Assembly: GCA_041538185.1 (NCBI GenBank)
Contig: JBGORM010000001.1
Coordinates: 736,604-800,603 of the forward strand
Direction: 5' to 3'
DNA: 64,000 nt
Source of the DNA: Melioribacteraceae bacterium 4301-Me
GTDB taxonomy: Bacteria; Bacteroidota; Ignavibacteria; Ignavibacteriales; Melioribacteraceae
Shown: in pieces, positions 18,850 to 28,391 of the stretch
How the letters are laid out: each line of letters starts with the position of its first letter
Position numbering within the stretch: the stretch's first letter is position 1
The notes under the pieces: model-generated
The model's input: only the letters and a program-made list of their open reading frames with translations
What the model was told of the DNA's origin: nothing
Database searches by the model: none
Made by a program: the position numbers and the translations under genes

Positions 18850-19893
18850 CTAAAGTTCGGGTACAATTAATTTATTTTCTTTCAAGCTTGGATAGGCATT
18901 ATACTCATAATTAAACTTTCTGCCTGCTAAATGCAATCTCCATGCCCGATAAGCAATCATAGCCCCATTATCGCCACAGAATTCCAGACTGGGAACAACA
19001 AACTTAATTCCGTATTTCTTTGTAAGCTCTGCAAGTTCATCTCTTAAAAATTTATTTGCAGCTACACCACCGACAAGAGCAAATGAATCTACCTTATAAT
19101 TCGATAAAGCTTTCTCTACATTTTTAGTAAGTGCTTTTACTACCGCATTTTGAAAAGAGGCAGCAATTTTTGGTTTATCTTCCTCTTTTATTTTTTCTCT
19201 GCTACCATATTCTTTCAATACATATCTTAATACGGCAGTTTTTAAACCACTAAAAGAAAAGTCATAATCATTTTGAGTTTTCGATACAGGAAAACTTATT
19301 AAATTTGATTCAGTGTAATTATAAGCTAAACTTTGTATTTTTGGTCCACCAGGATAACCGAGACCAATCATTTTAGCCACCTTATCAAAAGCTTCACCAG
19401 CAGCGTCATCAACTGTAGTTCCCAATTTAATAATTTCAAGGTCGCTTTTAACAAGCAGTAATAAAGTATGACCTCCAGATACAACTAAACATAAATATGG
19501 GAAATTTGGTTTGATTAGTTCTGAATTCCCATATTGTAAAAATGCCGAAAATATATGTCCCTCTATATGATCTACAGGAACAAAAGGTTTATTTAGCGAA
19601 AAAGCCAATCCTTTAGCAAAAGTTAAACCGACCAATAATGCACCTATTAAACCGGGACCTGCAGTAGCTGAAATTAAGTCTATTTCTTCTATGCTTAACT
19701 TAAGTTTTTCTAATGCTTGTCTTAACAGCGGGATAATAATTTGAAGATGGGCTCTACTGGAAAGCTCAGGTACAACCCCGCCATAATTAATGTGAAAATC
19801 CTGTGACGAGACTAAATTAACTTTTACTTCATCATTGACTAAAATTGCAACTGATGTCTCATCACATGACGTCTCTATACCAAGTATGTTCAT
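18850..19893 (-). CDS. tsaD: tRNA N6-threonylcarbamoyladenosine transferase TsaD
   Basis: A 347-residue ASKHA-fold protein that transfers threonylcarbamoyl to A37 of tRNAs reading ANN codons, working with TsaB/TsaE/TsaC. The start was set at the ATG at 19893 because the next residues, NILGIETSCDETS, are the family N-terminus; an upstream in-frame start at 19962 would overlap the proline dehydrogenase gene. The metal-binding histidines are in VDHIEGHIFSA, followed by the VSGGHT block near residue 131. A later glycine-rich VGGVAANKFLRDEL is also conserved. Confidence 0.95.
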   Translation of the reverse strand: MNILGIETSCDETSVAILVNDEVKVNLVSSQDFHINYGGVVPELSSRAHLQIIIPLLRQALEKLKLSIEEIDLISATAGPGLIGALLVGLTFAKGLAFSLNKPFVPVDHIEGHIFSAFLQYGNSELIKPNFPYLCLVVSGGHTLLLLVKSDLEIIKLGTTVDDAAGEAFDKVAKMIGLGYPGGPKIQSLAYNYTESNLISFPVSKTQNDYDFSFSGLKTAVLRYVLKEYGSREKIKEEDKPKIAASFQNAVVKALTKNVEKALSNYKVDSFALVGGVAANKFLRDELAELTKKYGIKFVVPSLEFCGDNGAMIAYRAWRLHLAGRKFNYEYNAYPSLKENKLIVPEL

Positions 19894-19925
19894 CAAGCAT
19901 CCTGAAAAAATTAGTGACGAAGGAT

Positions 19926-20825
19926 TTAATTCAAAGAGAAAATACTTTTTGTAATTTCCCAAGCTAAATGAGGATTCTCCTTTAGCCTACGAACTGAATA
20001 AGCATACCAATGCTTACCGAAAGGAACATAGATTCTAATTTTGTAGCCATCAGAATTAATCTTATCCCTTAAATTTTCTTTAACACCATACAACATTTGG
20101 AATTCAAATTTATCCTTTGGTATATTTTTTTCTTTTATCATCTTATATGCTTGCTCTATCAAATAATCATCATGGGTTGCAATGCCAACATAGTTGCCAT
20201 CATCAAGCATTTTATTTAAGAGTAATAAATAATTGTCACGAATTTTCTGCTTATCTTTATAAGCAATTTTTTCTGACTCAATGTAAATACCTTTGCATAA
20301 GCGATAGTTAGCTTTAGAAGGATTTAATTTTTCTACATCATTAATAGTTCTTTTTAAATAAGCTTGAACTACAATGCCAACATTATCATACTTCTCTCTC
20401 AAACGATTATACAATTCTATAGTAGCATCTGTAACAGTTGAGTCCTCCATATCAATCCTTACAAAATTATTATACTTTTTTGCTCGTTCTAATAATTCGG
20501 AGACTTGTTGAAAACAAAAATCCTTGTCTATTGATAATCCTAATTGAGTGGGTTTAATAGAGAGGTTGGCATTTAACTTATTCATTTCAATTGCATCTAA
20601 AACTTTAAGGCATTCATTTTTAGCCTCTTGAGATTCACTTTTGTTCTTAACCGATTCACCAAGTACGTCTATCGTTGCTAAAATCCCTTTTTTGTTTAAT
20701 TCTTTCACAACTTTAATAGCATCTTCTAATTCTTCTCCAGCAATATACTTCTTCGCAAAAATGTGAATGGTAGACTTTGGCAAAATTTGTACAATTGACA
20801 CAATAAGATTATTAATGAGTTCCAA
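19926..20825 (-). CDS. Monofunctional proline dehydrogenase
   Basis: A protein of about 299 residues forming the TIM-barrel proline dehydrogenase domain (FAD-dependent). It oxidises proline to pyrroline-5-carboxylate and passes electrons to quinone. Visible blocks are FVRIDMEDS (about 138 in the longer form), VVQAYLKRT, YRLCKGIY, IATHD and, near the end, RIYVPFGKHWYAYSVRRLKE, which matches the FAD and proline-binding region. The TTG at 20825 is preferred because AAAGGTGG lies 5 nt upstream; a TTG at 20843 is possible. The partner P5C dehydrogenase is not in the window. tsaD follows on the same strand after 32 nt. Confidence 0.85.
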   Translation of the reverse strand: MELINNLIVSIVQILPKSTIHIFAKKYIAGEELEDAIKVVKELNKKGILATIDVLGESVKNKSESQEAKNECLKVLDAIEMNKLNANLSIKPTQLGLSIDKDFCFQQVSELLERAKKYNNFVRIDMEDSTVTDATIELYNRLREKYDNVGIVVQAYLKRTINDVEKLNPSKANYRLCKGIYIESEKIAYKDKQKIRDNYLLLLNKMLDDGNYVGIATHDDYLIEQAYKMIKEKNIPKDKFEFQMLYGVKENLRDKINSDGYKIRIYVPFGKHWYAYSVRRLKENPHLAWEITKSIFSLN

Positions 20826-20949
20826 AACACCACCTTTAATCAATAATAGGTTGTTTCAAAATTAGCTCAAGCTATGCTATTTATCAAGAAATGTAAAAAC
20901 AGTATTTGTCTTGATAAATATCTAATGTTTTAGATTGGCTCTTAGATAA

Positions 20950-21076
20950 GTTTAACCCAAATTTCCCACCAGCCTGCTAACAGGTTATAAAATGGATTAA
21001 ACAAGTTTAATAAATAATAACTACTTTGATGACACACCACAAAGTGGTGAATTCTCATGATTTTTTTGGGTTTAAG
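20950..21076. repeat. Dispersed palindromic repeat (copy 2) with inverted ends
   Basis: The block opens with GTTTAACCCAAATTTCCCAC and closes with TTTTTTGGGTTTAAGTTAAG, which are imperfect inverted repeats. Inside are CTAACAGGTTA and the hairpin CACCACAAAGTGGTG followed by AATTCTCATG. It shares word order with 15978-16060 on the other strand. The surrounding interval 20844-21154 has no gene; apart from this repeat nothing else is visible in it. Confidence 0.5.
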
Positions 21077-21154
21077 TTAAGGTGAAAAAATATCTAAACG
21101 AGTGATAAATTAATTTTACTAAATTATTTAATCATTTTCTCAAGAAACAAAAAA

Positions 21155-21760
21155 CTATTGCAAGCTTTTAATGATGTTCAAAAGCATATCAACTTTTAGC
21201 CTAAGCTCTTCAAGTGTAGAGTTATTTTCAATAACAAAATCAGCTTTTTTTTTCTTTTGCTCATCTGGTATTTGAAACTTCATTCTTTGCTTAACTTGTT
21301 TTACATCCATTTTATTTTTGGATGTAACTCGTTTAATTCTTTCTTCTTTATTAGTGTAAATTAACACAACATAACTAAACATATCACTAAAATTTGCCTC
21401 ATAGATTAAAGCAGATTCAACAAATACGAGAGAGAATTTTTTAAACAATTTGACAGCTTCTTGTTCAATTTTTGTAAGTGTAGGTGGATGAACTATAGAG
21501 TTGATTTCTTCCAATTTATTAGAATTGTTAAAGACAGTATTTGCAAGGTAAATGGTATTGGGTTTATTATTAATGTAAGCTTCTTCGCCAAATTTACTTA
21601 TTATTTTCTTTTTTACAACTGGGTCACTGGTTAACAAGCTTTTCGCAATATCATCTGCTCTTAATACCGGATAACCTTTAGATTCAATATAATCACTAAC
21701 ATAAGATTTACCGGCTCCAATACCGCCTGTTATTCCAATAAGCAATTTTTTTTTATTCAT
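21155..21760 (-). CDS. coaE: Dephospho-CoA kinase
   Basis: A 201-residue P-loop kinase for the last step of coenzyme A synthesis. The Walker A motif GITGGIGAGKSYVS is at residues 9-22, the substrate segment GYPVLRADDIA follows near 30, and the HPP block (IVHPPTLTKIE) is near residue 91. The length is normal. It lies downstream of rny, separated by an intrinsic terminator, so it likely has its own promoter or depends on readthrough. Confidence 0.93.
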   Translation of the reverse strand: MNKKKLLIGITGGIGAGKSYVSDYIESKGYPVLRADDIAKSLLTSDPVVKKKIISKFGEEAYINNKPNTIYLANTVFNNSNKLEEINSIVHPPTLTKIEQEAVKLFKKFSLVFVESALIYEANFSDMFSYVVLIYTNKEERIKRVTSKNKMDVKQVKQRMKFQIPDEQKKKKADFVIENNSTLEELRLKVDMLLNIIKSLQ

Positions 21761-21761
21761 A

Positions 21762-21823
21762 ATAAAAAAGCTGCCAGTTAAAAAGTTATTTTTTTAAGAC
21801 ATAGCAAAAAACTTTCTGGCAGC
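21762..21823 (-). terminator. Intrinsic terminator after rny
   Basis: On the minus strand GCTGCCAG (21823-21816) pairs with CTGGCAGC (21777-21770), with an extended partial stem of AAAGTT/AACTTT inside, followed immediately by TTTTTTATT. It lies between the rny stop and the coaE start. Confidence 0.8.
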
Positions 21824-21844
21824 ACTAAAAATGCAAATAAAACT

Positions 21845-23413
21845 TTATTTAGCGTAAGCTATTTTTCTTACTTCTCTAATTACTGTTACTTTTATTTGTC
21901 CAGGATATTCCATTTCTTCTTGTATTTTTTGGGCAATATCTGCAGCGAGTCTATCTGAAAATTCGTCATCTACCTTATCTGGTTCAACTATAACTCTAAC
22001 TTCTCTGCCGGCTTGAATAGCATAAGTTTTTGCAACTCCTTCAAAGGTTTTAGCAATTGCCTCTAAATTTTCCAGGCGTTTAACGTAACTTTCGAGTGGT
22101 TCTCTGCGTGCACCAGGTCTTGCCCCGCTAATTGCATCAGCAGCTTGTACTAAGGCTGCAATCGGGTGCTCCATTTCAATATCTTCATGATGACTTCCAA
22201 TTGCATTAATAACAATTGGATGTTCATTATATTTTTTCGCCAGGTCATAACCTAATAATGCATGTGGACCTTCGGTGCTCTTGTCAATAGTTTTACCAAT
22301 GTCGTGCAAAAGTCCAGCACGTTTAGCAAGATTAGCATCCAAGCGCAGTTCCGCTGCCATTATACCAGTTAAATAAGCCACCTCAATGCTGTGCTGCAAT
22401 AAATTTTGTCCATAGCTCGAACGATATTTCATTTTGCCCACATGCTTAATCAGTTCCGGATGCATACCATGAATACCGAGTTGAATAACAGTACTTTCAC
22501 CTTCCTTTTGGATTTCTTCATCCAACTCTTGTTCAACTTTAGCAACAACTTCCTCAATTCTTGCTGGGTGAATTCTGCCATCAGCAATAAGTCTCTCCAA
22601 CGAAATTCTAGCTATTTCTCTACGATATTGGTCAAATGCAGAAAGGATAACGGCTTCGGGTGTGTCATCAACAATAACGTCAACACCAGTTACTGCCTCA
22701 AAAGAGCGAATATTTCTGCCCTCACGACCAATAATTCTGCCTTTCATCTCATCGTTTTGGATTTGAACAACTGAGACAGTAGATTCTACTGAATGGTCTA
22801 CTGCTGTTCGTTGGATTGCTTGTACAATAATCTTTTGTGCTTCTTTTTTTGCATCTATTTTTGCCTGTTCGCGAATTTCTTTAATTGCTTGAGCTGCATC
22901 TGATTTTGCCTTATTAATCATATTTTCCATGAGCATTTTTTTAGCTTCTTCAGCAGTTAACGCAGCCGTTTTTTCTAAGCGTAAGTTTTGTTCGGCAATT
23001 AATTGGTCAAGTTCTAACTTTTTCTTCTCTAACTCAACTTTTAATGAATCTACGTATTTTTCTTTTTCCTTTACTTCTTTTTCTTTTTGAAGTACAACAT
23101 CAAATTTTTTCTCAAGGTTTTCTTCGCGTGTTTCAAGTTGTTTTTCATGATTCTGCAGCTTTTGGCGTTTAGTATTTACTTCGTTATCAAATTCTTGCTT
23201 TTTCCTAAGCCATTCATCTTTAACTTCGAGTAATTTCTCTCGTTTAATTTGTTTTGCTTCTTTTTCTGCATCTTCAAGAATTTTTTTTGCTTCTTCTTTT
23301 GCGACAAAAATACTGTTTTTACCAAATTTAGAATTTATATACCAGCCTAGAAAAAACGACAGGGCTATAATTACAATAGCACTAAGAGCAATAAGATATA
23401 CTTCAAGGAACAT
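21845..23413 (-). CDS. rny: Ribonuclease Y
   Basis: A 522-residue membrane-anchored endoribonuclease that starts mRNA decay. An N-terminal transmembrane helix (residues 4-25) is followed by a long charged coiled coil (about 35-205), a KH RNA-binding domain with [12 protein letters not shown] near residue 229, and an HD domain with [10 protein letters not shown] near 370 and GSHHEDIE near 408. The start ATG at 23413 has GGAGGATAC just upstream. It lies directly downstream of the 6S RNA gene and has its own intrinsic terminator. Confidence 0.95.
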   Translation of the reverse strand: MFLEVYLIALSAIVIIALSFFLGWYINSKFGKNSIFVAKEEAKKILEDAEKEAKQIKREKLLEVKDEWLRKKQEFDNEVNTKRQKLQNHEKQLETREENLEKKFDVVLQKEKEVKEKEKYVDSLKVELEKKKLELDQLIAEQNLRLEKTAALTAEEAKKMLMENMINKAKSDAAQAIKEIREQAKIDAKKEAQKIIVQAIQRTAVDHSVESTVSVVQIQNDEMKGRIIGREGRNIRSFEAVTGVDVIVDDTPEAVILSAFDQYRREIARISLERLIADGRIHPARIEEVVAKVEQELDEEIQKEGESTVIQLGIHGMHPELIKHVGKMKYRSSYGQNLLQHSIEVAYLTGIMAAELRLDANLAKRAGLLHDIGKTIDKSTEGPHALLGYDLAKKYNEHPIVINAIGSHHEDIEMEHPIAALVQAADAISGARPGARREPLESYVKRLENLEAIAKTFEGVAKTYAIQAGREVRVIVEPDKVDDEFSDRLAADIAQKIQEEMEYPGQIKVTVIREVRKIAYAK

Positions 23414-23449
23414 GTATCCTCCATAAAATACAATAAGAAATAAAATAAT

Positions 23450-23643
23450 GCGCGCCTGTCGATTTTATGTGTAGAAGAACCCTTCTTACACAATGCGGGA
23501 AATTGCCCGACGCTTTTTACTTCCACTGTCCTGCCGAAGCAGAATCCCCAAAAAATTGGGGTGAGGCCTGTAATACACGCCGCGAGTCAATAACCCTGTT
23601 AGTTTTACTATAGTTCTTCATATATATAAGTCGACAGGGCGCA
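23450..23643 (-). ncRNA. ssrS: 6S RNA (RNA polymerase regulator)
   Basis: A gene-free interval of about 194 nt between zapA and rny folds, on the minus strand, into one long rod. The ends pair as GCGCCCTGTCGA (from 23643) with TCGACAGGCGCGC (to 23450). Further in, an unpaired central region is followed by an apical part with ACCCCAATTTTTTGGGGATT and a CTGCTTCGGCAG hairpin. The length, the rod with a central bubble, and the position directly after zapA all match 6S RNA, which is also next to zapA in enterobacteria. 6S RNA binds housekeeping RNA polymerase by mimicking an open promoter. The family call is by structure and context, not by a covariance search. Confidence 0.75.
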
Positions 23644-23647
23644 AAAA

Positions 23648-23944
23648 TTATGATGGGGTTGAAATTAACCTGGAGTCGTTAAGAAGAAGCTTAATCTTTT
23701 TTATTTTATCAGTAGCTTGTATGCTGAATTCACGATACTTATTTTTCTCTACAAACAATTCATATGCTATGTTTAATGCAGCAATAATTGCAATAGTATC
23801 TTTTGGCTGATCCGGCAATTCTTCTTTTGTTTCTTCCATTATATTATTCACATACTGAGCCAATTCAGCAGCTATTTCTTGATTTTCTACTAAAAGTGAG
23901 TATTCTTTATCAAATATTTTTACTTTAAGCTTCTTTTTTTCCAT
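23648..23944 (-). CDS. zapA: Cell division protein ZapA
   Basis: A 98-residue protein with the ZapA fold: an N-terminal beta region (KKLKVKIFDKEYSLLVE) followed by helices with a coiled-coil dimerisation tail. The block AAELAQYVNNIMEE and the later IIAALNIAYELF are typical. ZapA promotes bundling of FtsZ filaments at mid-cell. It follows a coiled-coil gene and pheT and precedes the 6S RNA by 4 nt, so the RNA may be processed from, or start within, this transcript. Confidence 0.85.
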   Translation of the reverse strand: MEKKKLKVKIFDKEYSLLVENQEIAAELAQYVNNIMEETKEELPDQPKDTIAIIAALNIAYELFVEKNKYREFSIQATDKIKKIKLLLNDSRLISTPS

Positions 23945-23970
23945 GTTAATTCCTGCCCATCTACATTTTT

Positions 23971-24309
23971 TTAAGAACGTAAATGAAAATCTAAACGGGC
24001 AATTAATTCATCAATCTTTTTTTTTAGTTTTTCTTTCCCCTCCGCTTTAACAAATTCATCTCCTAATGAGCTTGATTCGTCAAAAAAAGGTTTACTTAAT
24101 TTCTCTTCTATTTCATTTAATTTCTTTTTTAAACTGGTATTTTCAGCTTCAAGTTTAGCAATTTTTTTTTCTAAGGCCTCATTGAACTCTGAAAGCTCTA
24201 TCCCCTTTTGAATAAAGTAATATACCTGCTTTTCTAAGGCATTTAGTTCTTCTAAAAATAAATCGTACTTAGAGTTTTCTGACAAGTTATTTGCCTCGTA
24301 ATTTCCCAT
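23971..24309 (-). CDS. Small coiled-coil protein upstream of zapA
   Basis: A 112-residue, strongly charged protein. Heptad-like leucine spacing runs through about residues 40-75 (EALEKKIAKLEAENTSLKKK), which predicts a coiled coil; there is no signal peptide or membrane segment. It overlaps the end of pheT by 23 nt and precedes zapA by 26 nt. Its size, composition and position recall small division-associated coiled-coil proteins such as ZapB, but no family-specific residues are visible, so the role is a guess. Confidence 0.6.
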   Translation of the reverse strand: MGNYEANNLSENSKYDLFLEELNALEKQVYYFIQKGIELSEFNEALEKKIAKLEAENTSLKKKLNEIEEKLSKPFFDESSSLGDEFVKAEGKEKLKKKIDELIARLDFHLRS

Positions 24310-26686
24310 TCAATTTTTTCTCTACAGCTTTAATTGCTTCCCAAAAATCTTTGTCTACTTCTTCTTCTGTTAAAGTTCTGTTTTCACTGTAATACTCTAA
24401 CTGAAAAGCCAAGCTTTTTTTACCTTTACCTAAACTGTCACTTTGAAAGATATCAAATAACTTTATATTATGCAACAAGTTAGAACTAGATTCTTTTATA
24501 ACTTTCACTACTTCCTCAAACGTTACAGTTCTGTCTAATATAAAAGCAAAATCTCTATATACTTTCGGGAATTTTAATAATTCTTTAAATTTGCGACTGC
24601 TTGCTTCTATTTTTCTTAATTTATCTAAATCTGCAACAAAAGAAAATACATTTTGAGTTATATCAAAAAGCTTTGCAAATTCTTTATTCAACTTGCCGCC
24701 ATAACCAATAGTCTCTCCATTCAACTCATACTCAAATCGGTAGTTAAATAAATCGTCTTTCTTACAAAAGTTTATTCTCCCATTAGAGTTAGGAAATAAT
24801 TTGGTGAAAAATTCTGTGGCAAATCCTTTCAAATCATAGAAATCAAACTCTCTGTCTTTTTCATACCACTCTGTGTTTATTGCTTTCCCAGTTATTGTTA
24901 TAATTAATTGCTCAGTTTCCTCGAAATCTTCAAACGTTCTAATTTCCTTAGCAATCTGATTGAAAACCTTTCCTATCTCAAAAAACATTAAATCATTTTC
25001 TTTTACTTTTATATTCTTGCTTATTGTTAAAAGCGTTCCGGGAATTAAGGAAGTTCTTAAATGCGTCATTTCACTGCTTTGTGGATTTAATATTCTAATC
25101 GGAACTCCAAATCTTTCAGCAATTTCTCCTTTTAATAAAGAATTAGTAATTATTTCATAGAATCCAAGTCCGGTTAAAATATCACGTATCTTATTGGCAA
25201 ATTCGGATTGGTCAATTTTTTTATCTAATGTTACATTAATTTTAGAGACTTCTGGAATTTTATCATAGCCATATATTCTTGCTACTTCTTCAATTAAGTC
25301 AATTTCTCTTTCTACATCGTGTCTTCTTAAAGGAACTTTAACTGTGATTTTATCATTGTTTCTAAAAATGATTTCGAAGCCTAGTTTCTCTAAAATTTTA
25401 TTAACAGTGCTAATATCTATCTTATAGCCCAAAATCTTCTCAAGTCGAAAATAACGCAGCTCTAAAATTTTATTAGGCATTTTGTTGGGATAAACATCAA
25501 TCTCACCTTTGGAAATTTTGCCGCCTGCAGTTTCCAAAATTAACTGTGCTGCTCTTCTTGCTGCCCATAAAGTTATATCTGGATCAGTTCCTCTTTCAAA
25601 ACGATAGGATGCTTCAGTTGACAATCCAAGACGCTTAGATGTTTTTCTTATTGAAGATGGGTTAAAAAAGGCGCTCTCAATTAATATGTTTTTAGTATCA
25701 AAGGTTACTTCAGAATTTTCACCGCCCATAATGCCGGCAATAGCAACACTTTTTTCTCCATCGCAAATCATTAAGTCGTCTTTACTCAGCTGACGTTCTT
25801 TAGAATCAAGCGTGACAAACTTTTCTCGTTCATTTGCAGTCTTAACAATAATTTTCTTTCCAGCTAATTTATTAAGGTCGAATGCATGCAGCGGCTGCCC
25901 AATTTCATATAACACAAAGTTAGTTACATCTACAACATTATTGATTGGTCTTAATCCAATATTTTTTAATAATGTTTTCAGCCATTCTGGAGATTCTTTA
26001 ATTGTCACACCTGTAACAACTTTACCAACGTAACGAGGACATTTAACCGAGTCAATAACTTCTATAGAAACAAGCTTATCCGAGCTCTCGCCCTCTTCGT
26101 TAATTTTAATTTCAGGCAATATTAATTCCCTATCGAAAATAGCTGCTAAATCTCTGGCAATACCGATATGACTCAAAGCATCTTGTCTATTTGGGGTAAT
26201 TGCAACTTCCAAAATTATATCATTCATGCCAAGTGCAATGGATAAAGGCATTCCTACTTCTAAATTAGAATTAAGAACCATAATACCTTCGTGGTTATCA
26301 CTTAGTCCAAGTTCTTTTTCAGAACAAATCATACCATAAGAAACTTCGCCTCTAATTTTTACTTTTGATAGGACTTGACCGCTATCGGGTATTACGGCAC
26401 CAATTTTAGCAAAAGCTACTTTTTGATTTACGGCTACATTTGGAGCACCGCAAATTACGTTAAAGTCAGATTTACCATCAGAAACCACGCACAATTTTAG
26501 TTTGTCTGCATTCGGATGTTTCTTAACATCTTTAACAAATCCAACTACAATATTTTTAAAAATTTCAGATTGATTATAAACCTCTTCAACTTCTAAACCT
26601 GCAAGAGTAAGCTTATCAATAATTTCTTGAAGTGGAATACCTGAAAGATCAACATAATTTTTCAGCCAATTAATAGAAACTTTCAC
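24287..26686 (-). CDS. pheT: Phenylalanyl-tRNA synthetase beta chain
   Basis: A 799-residue subunit with the usual order: tRNA-binding OB domain (about 40-150; KHPNADKLKLCVV), B3/4 editing domain (SPEWLKTLLKNIGLRPINN, DVTNFVLYEIGQPLHAFD), B5 domain, the inactive synthetase-like core, and the C-terminal ferredoxin-like anticodon-binding domain (KFPKVYRDFAFILD). It works as an alpha2-beta2 tetramer with PheS. The start is a GTG with GGAGA upstream. It lies 43 nt after pheS. Confidence 0.96.
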   Translation of the reverse strand: MKVSINWLKNYVDLSGIPLQEIIDKLTLAGLEVEEVYNQSEIFKNIVVGFVKDVKKHPNADKLKLCVVSDGKSDFNVICGAPNVAVNQKVAFAKIGAVIPDSGQVLSKVKIRGEVSYGMICSEKELGLSDNHEGIMVLNSNLEVGMPLSIALGMNDIILEVAITPNRQDALSHIGIARDLAAIFDRELILPEIKINEEGESSDKLVSIEVIDSVKCPRYVGKVVTGVTIKESPEWLKTLLKNIGLRPINNVVDVTNFVLYEIGQPLHAFDLNKLAGKKIIVKTANEREKFVTLDSKERQLSKDDLMICDGEKSVAIAGIMGGENSEVTFDTKNILIESAFFNPSSIRKTSKRLGLSTEASYRFERGTDPDITLWAARRAAQLILETAGGKISKGEIDVYPNKMPNKILELRYFRLEKILGYKIDISTVNKILEKLGFEIIFRNNDKITVKVPLRRHDVEREIDLIEEVARIYGYDKIPEVSKINVTLDKKIDQSEFANKIRDILTGLGFYEIITNSLLKGEIAERFGVPIRILNPQSSEMTHLRTSLIPGTLLTISKNIKVKENDLMFFEIGKVFNQIAKEIRTFEDFEETEQLIITITGKAINTEWYEKDREFDFYDLKGFATEFFTKLFPNSNGRINFCKKDDLFNYRFEYELNGETIGYGGKLNKEFAKLFDITQNVFSFVADLDKLRKIEASSRKFKELLKFPKVYRDFAFILDRTVTFEEVVKVIKESSSNLLHNIKLFDIFQSDSLGKGKKSLAFQLEYYSENRTLTEEEVDKDFWEAIKAVEKKLNGKLRGK

Positions 26687-26729
26687 TTTTTAGTCTCCAA
26701 GCTAAAACGAGTTAATACACATGAAATAA

Positions 26730-27728
26730 TTAAAATTGGATTAGAAATCTTTTATCGTTATCGAAGAAAATTCTAATATCATCTATACCATATTTAAGTA
26801 AGGTCATTCTTTCAACGCCCATACCAAAAGCATAACCTGTATAATGTTCAGGGTCAATTCCAACATTAGTTAAAACATTAGGGTCGACCATGCCGCAGCC
26901 AAGAATTTCAAGCCATCTACCTTCTTTTCCAGTTGGCTGCCACCAAATATCCATTTCAGCGCTAGGCTCTGTAAAAGGGAAAAAGCTTGCTCTAAATCTA
27001 TATTTTAAATTGTCCCCAAAGAGTTGTTTGGCGAAGGAAACCAGAGTTCCTTTTAGTTCGCTGAAAGTAACATCTGTATCTACATACAATCCTTCAACTT
27101 GATGGAATAAGCAGTAACTTTTAGCACTTATAGCCTCGTTTCGATAGACTTTACCCGGAACTATCACTCTTATTGGCGGCTTTAATTGTTGCATAACACG
27201 AATTTGAACTGGAGAGGTATGAGTTCTCAATAAAAAAGAATTGTTAATAAAAAAAGTATCCTGCATATCTCTGGCTGGGTGGTCAGAAGGAAAATTTAAT
27301 GCTTCAAAATTATTATAATCTGATTCTAACTCTGGGCCTTCGTAAACTGAAAAACCAATCGATTTAAAAACTGACTTAATTTCATCTAAAGTCTGGATTA
27401 AAATGTGTTTGCTCCCCAGATTTCTTTTTCTTCCAGGTAAAGACCAATCGATAAAATCTTCAACTTTAGTTTCAGTCTGCTCAAGATTAGCCTTAAGTTT
27501 CTCGTAATTTTCTTGGAAAAAATTTTTCAGTTCATTTAGCGATTTACCATATTTTTGTTTTTCAGCAGAAGGCAGGTTCTTAAATTCATCAAAAAGCTGG
27601 TTTAGTGTTCCCTTACGACTTAAATATTTTATTCGCAATTCTTCAAGTTTAGAGAGGTTATCAATTTTTTTTAACTCATTTTCGAAGCTGTTTTTTGCAT
27701 CTAAAATTTTATTTTCCATTTTTTCCAT
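26730..27728 (-). CDS. pheS: Phenylalanyl-tRNA synthetase alpha chain
   Basis: A 332-residue class II synthetase subunit that activates phenylalanine. An N-terminal coiled-coil arm (about 1-90) binds tRNA. The class II motifs are visible in LNFPSDHPARDMQDTFF, RTHTSPVQIRVM and the C-terminal GYAFGMGVERMTLLKYG with DIRIFFDND. It precedes pheT and follows rplT across an intrinsic terminator, so expression may depend on readthrough or a promoter within the 94-nt gap. Confidence 0.96.
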   Translation of the reverse strand: MEKMENKILDAKNSFENELKKIDNLSKLEELRIKYLSRKGTLNQLFDEFKNLPSAEKQKYGKSLNELKNFFQENYEKLKANLEQTETKVEDFIDWSLPGRKRNLGSKHILIQTLDEIKSVFKSIGFSVYEGPELESDYNNFEALNFPSDHPARDMQDTFFINNSFLLRTHTSPVQIRVMQQLKPPIRVIVPGKVYRNEAISAKSYCLFHQVEGLYVDTDVTFSELKGTLVSFAKQLFGDNLKYRFRASFFPFTEPSAEMDIWWQPTGKEGRWLEILGCGMVDPNVLTNVGIDPEHYTGYAFGMGVERMTLLKYGIDDIRIFFDNDKRFLIQF

Positions 27729-27771
27729 CCATAAAGCTGCACTATCAGATTAAAATTCTACACAAAAAAAT

Positions 27772-27817
27772 TTAAAAAAAAACCCTCCGAAAATGTAATA
27801 AAGAAAATTCGGAGGGG
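27772..27817 (-). terminator. Intrinsic terminator between rplT and pheS
   Basis: On the minus strand CCCCTCCGAA pairs with TTCGGAGGG across a loop of about 16 nt and is followed by an uninterrupted run of about nine T residues (27783-27772 read leftward). It would end the thrS-infC-rpmI-rplT transcript. No leader peptide with a run of Phe codons was seen in the gap. Confidence 0.85.
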
Positions 27818-27822
27818 AAAAA

Positions 27823-28170
27823 TTAGTTCATTACAAATTTTACTACATCAGCAAAAGCTTGGGGATTTTCCACAGCAAGATTAGCTAACAGCTTTCTATT
27901 TATAGCAACACCTTTTTCATCCATAGCATGAATTAACTTAGAATAAGTAGTCCCATTTAATCTGGCGGCAGCATTAATACGAACAATCCATAACTGTCTA
28001 TAAGTTCTCTTTTTTAATTTTCTATCTCTGTAAGCATGTAAAAGTCCTTTTTCAATATGGTGCTTTGCTACTGTCCACACATTTTTGCGTGCACCCCAAT
28101 ATCCTTTTGCAAGACGTAACATTTTTTTTCTTCTTCTGCGAGAAGCTACATTATTTTTTGCTCTTGGCAT
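27823..28170 (-). CDS. rplT: 50S ribosomal protein L20
   Basis: A 115-residue basic protein with the L20 sequence pattern: [16 protein letters not shown] at the N-terminus, [14 protein letters not shown], then [20 protein letters not shown]. It binds 23S rRNA early in 50S assembly and in other bacteria represses its own operon. It sits in the usual infC-rpmI-rplT order and ends just before the terminator. Confidence 0.98.
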   Translation of the reverse strand: MPRAKNNVASRRRRKKMLRLAKGYWGARKNVWTVAKHHIEKGLLHAYRDRKLKKRTYRQLWIVRINAAARLNGTTYSKLIHAMDEKGVAINRKLLANLAVENPQAFADVVKFVMN

Positions 28171-28185
28171 ATTCTCACCTTTTAG

Positions 28186-28377
28186 TTATTGAATCATTAA
28201 AGAGATTCGTTTAGAATCAGCTTTAGAAACTAAAGTAGATTTTCTCAATCTTCTTTTTCTTTTAGTTGATTTAGATGTTAAAATGTGCGATTTATAAGCA
28301 CGATATCTTTTAATTTTACCGGAGCCGGTTCTTTTGAAAGTTTTTGCGGCTCCACGATTGCTTTTCATTTTAGGCAT
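28186..28377 (-). CDS. rpmI: 50S ribosomal protein L35
   Basis: A 63-residue basic protein ([20 protein letters not shown], later [16 protein letters not shown]), the normal length and sequence pattern for L35. It lies between infC and rplT with 15-nt gaps on either side. Confidence 0.97.
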   Translation of the reverse strand: MPKMKSNRGAAKTFKRTGSGKIKRYRAYKSHILTSKSTKRKRRLRKSTLVSKADSKRISLMIQ

Positions 28378-28391
28378 GGTTTTTCCTTATT

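Noticed and set aside
27722..27822. pheST attenuation leader peptide
   Set aside because: A terminator is present, but no short frame with repeated Phe codons precedes it, so it is treated as the end of the rplT transcript.
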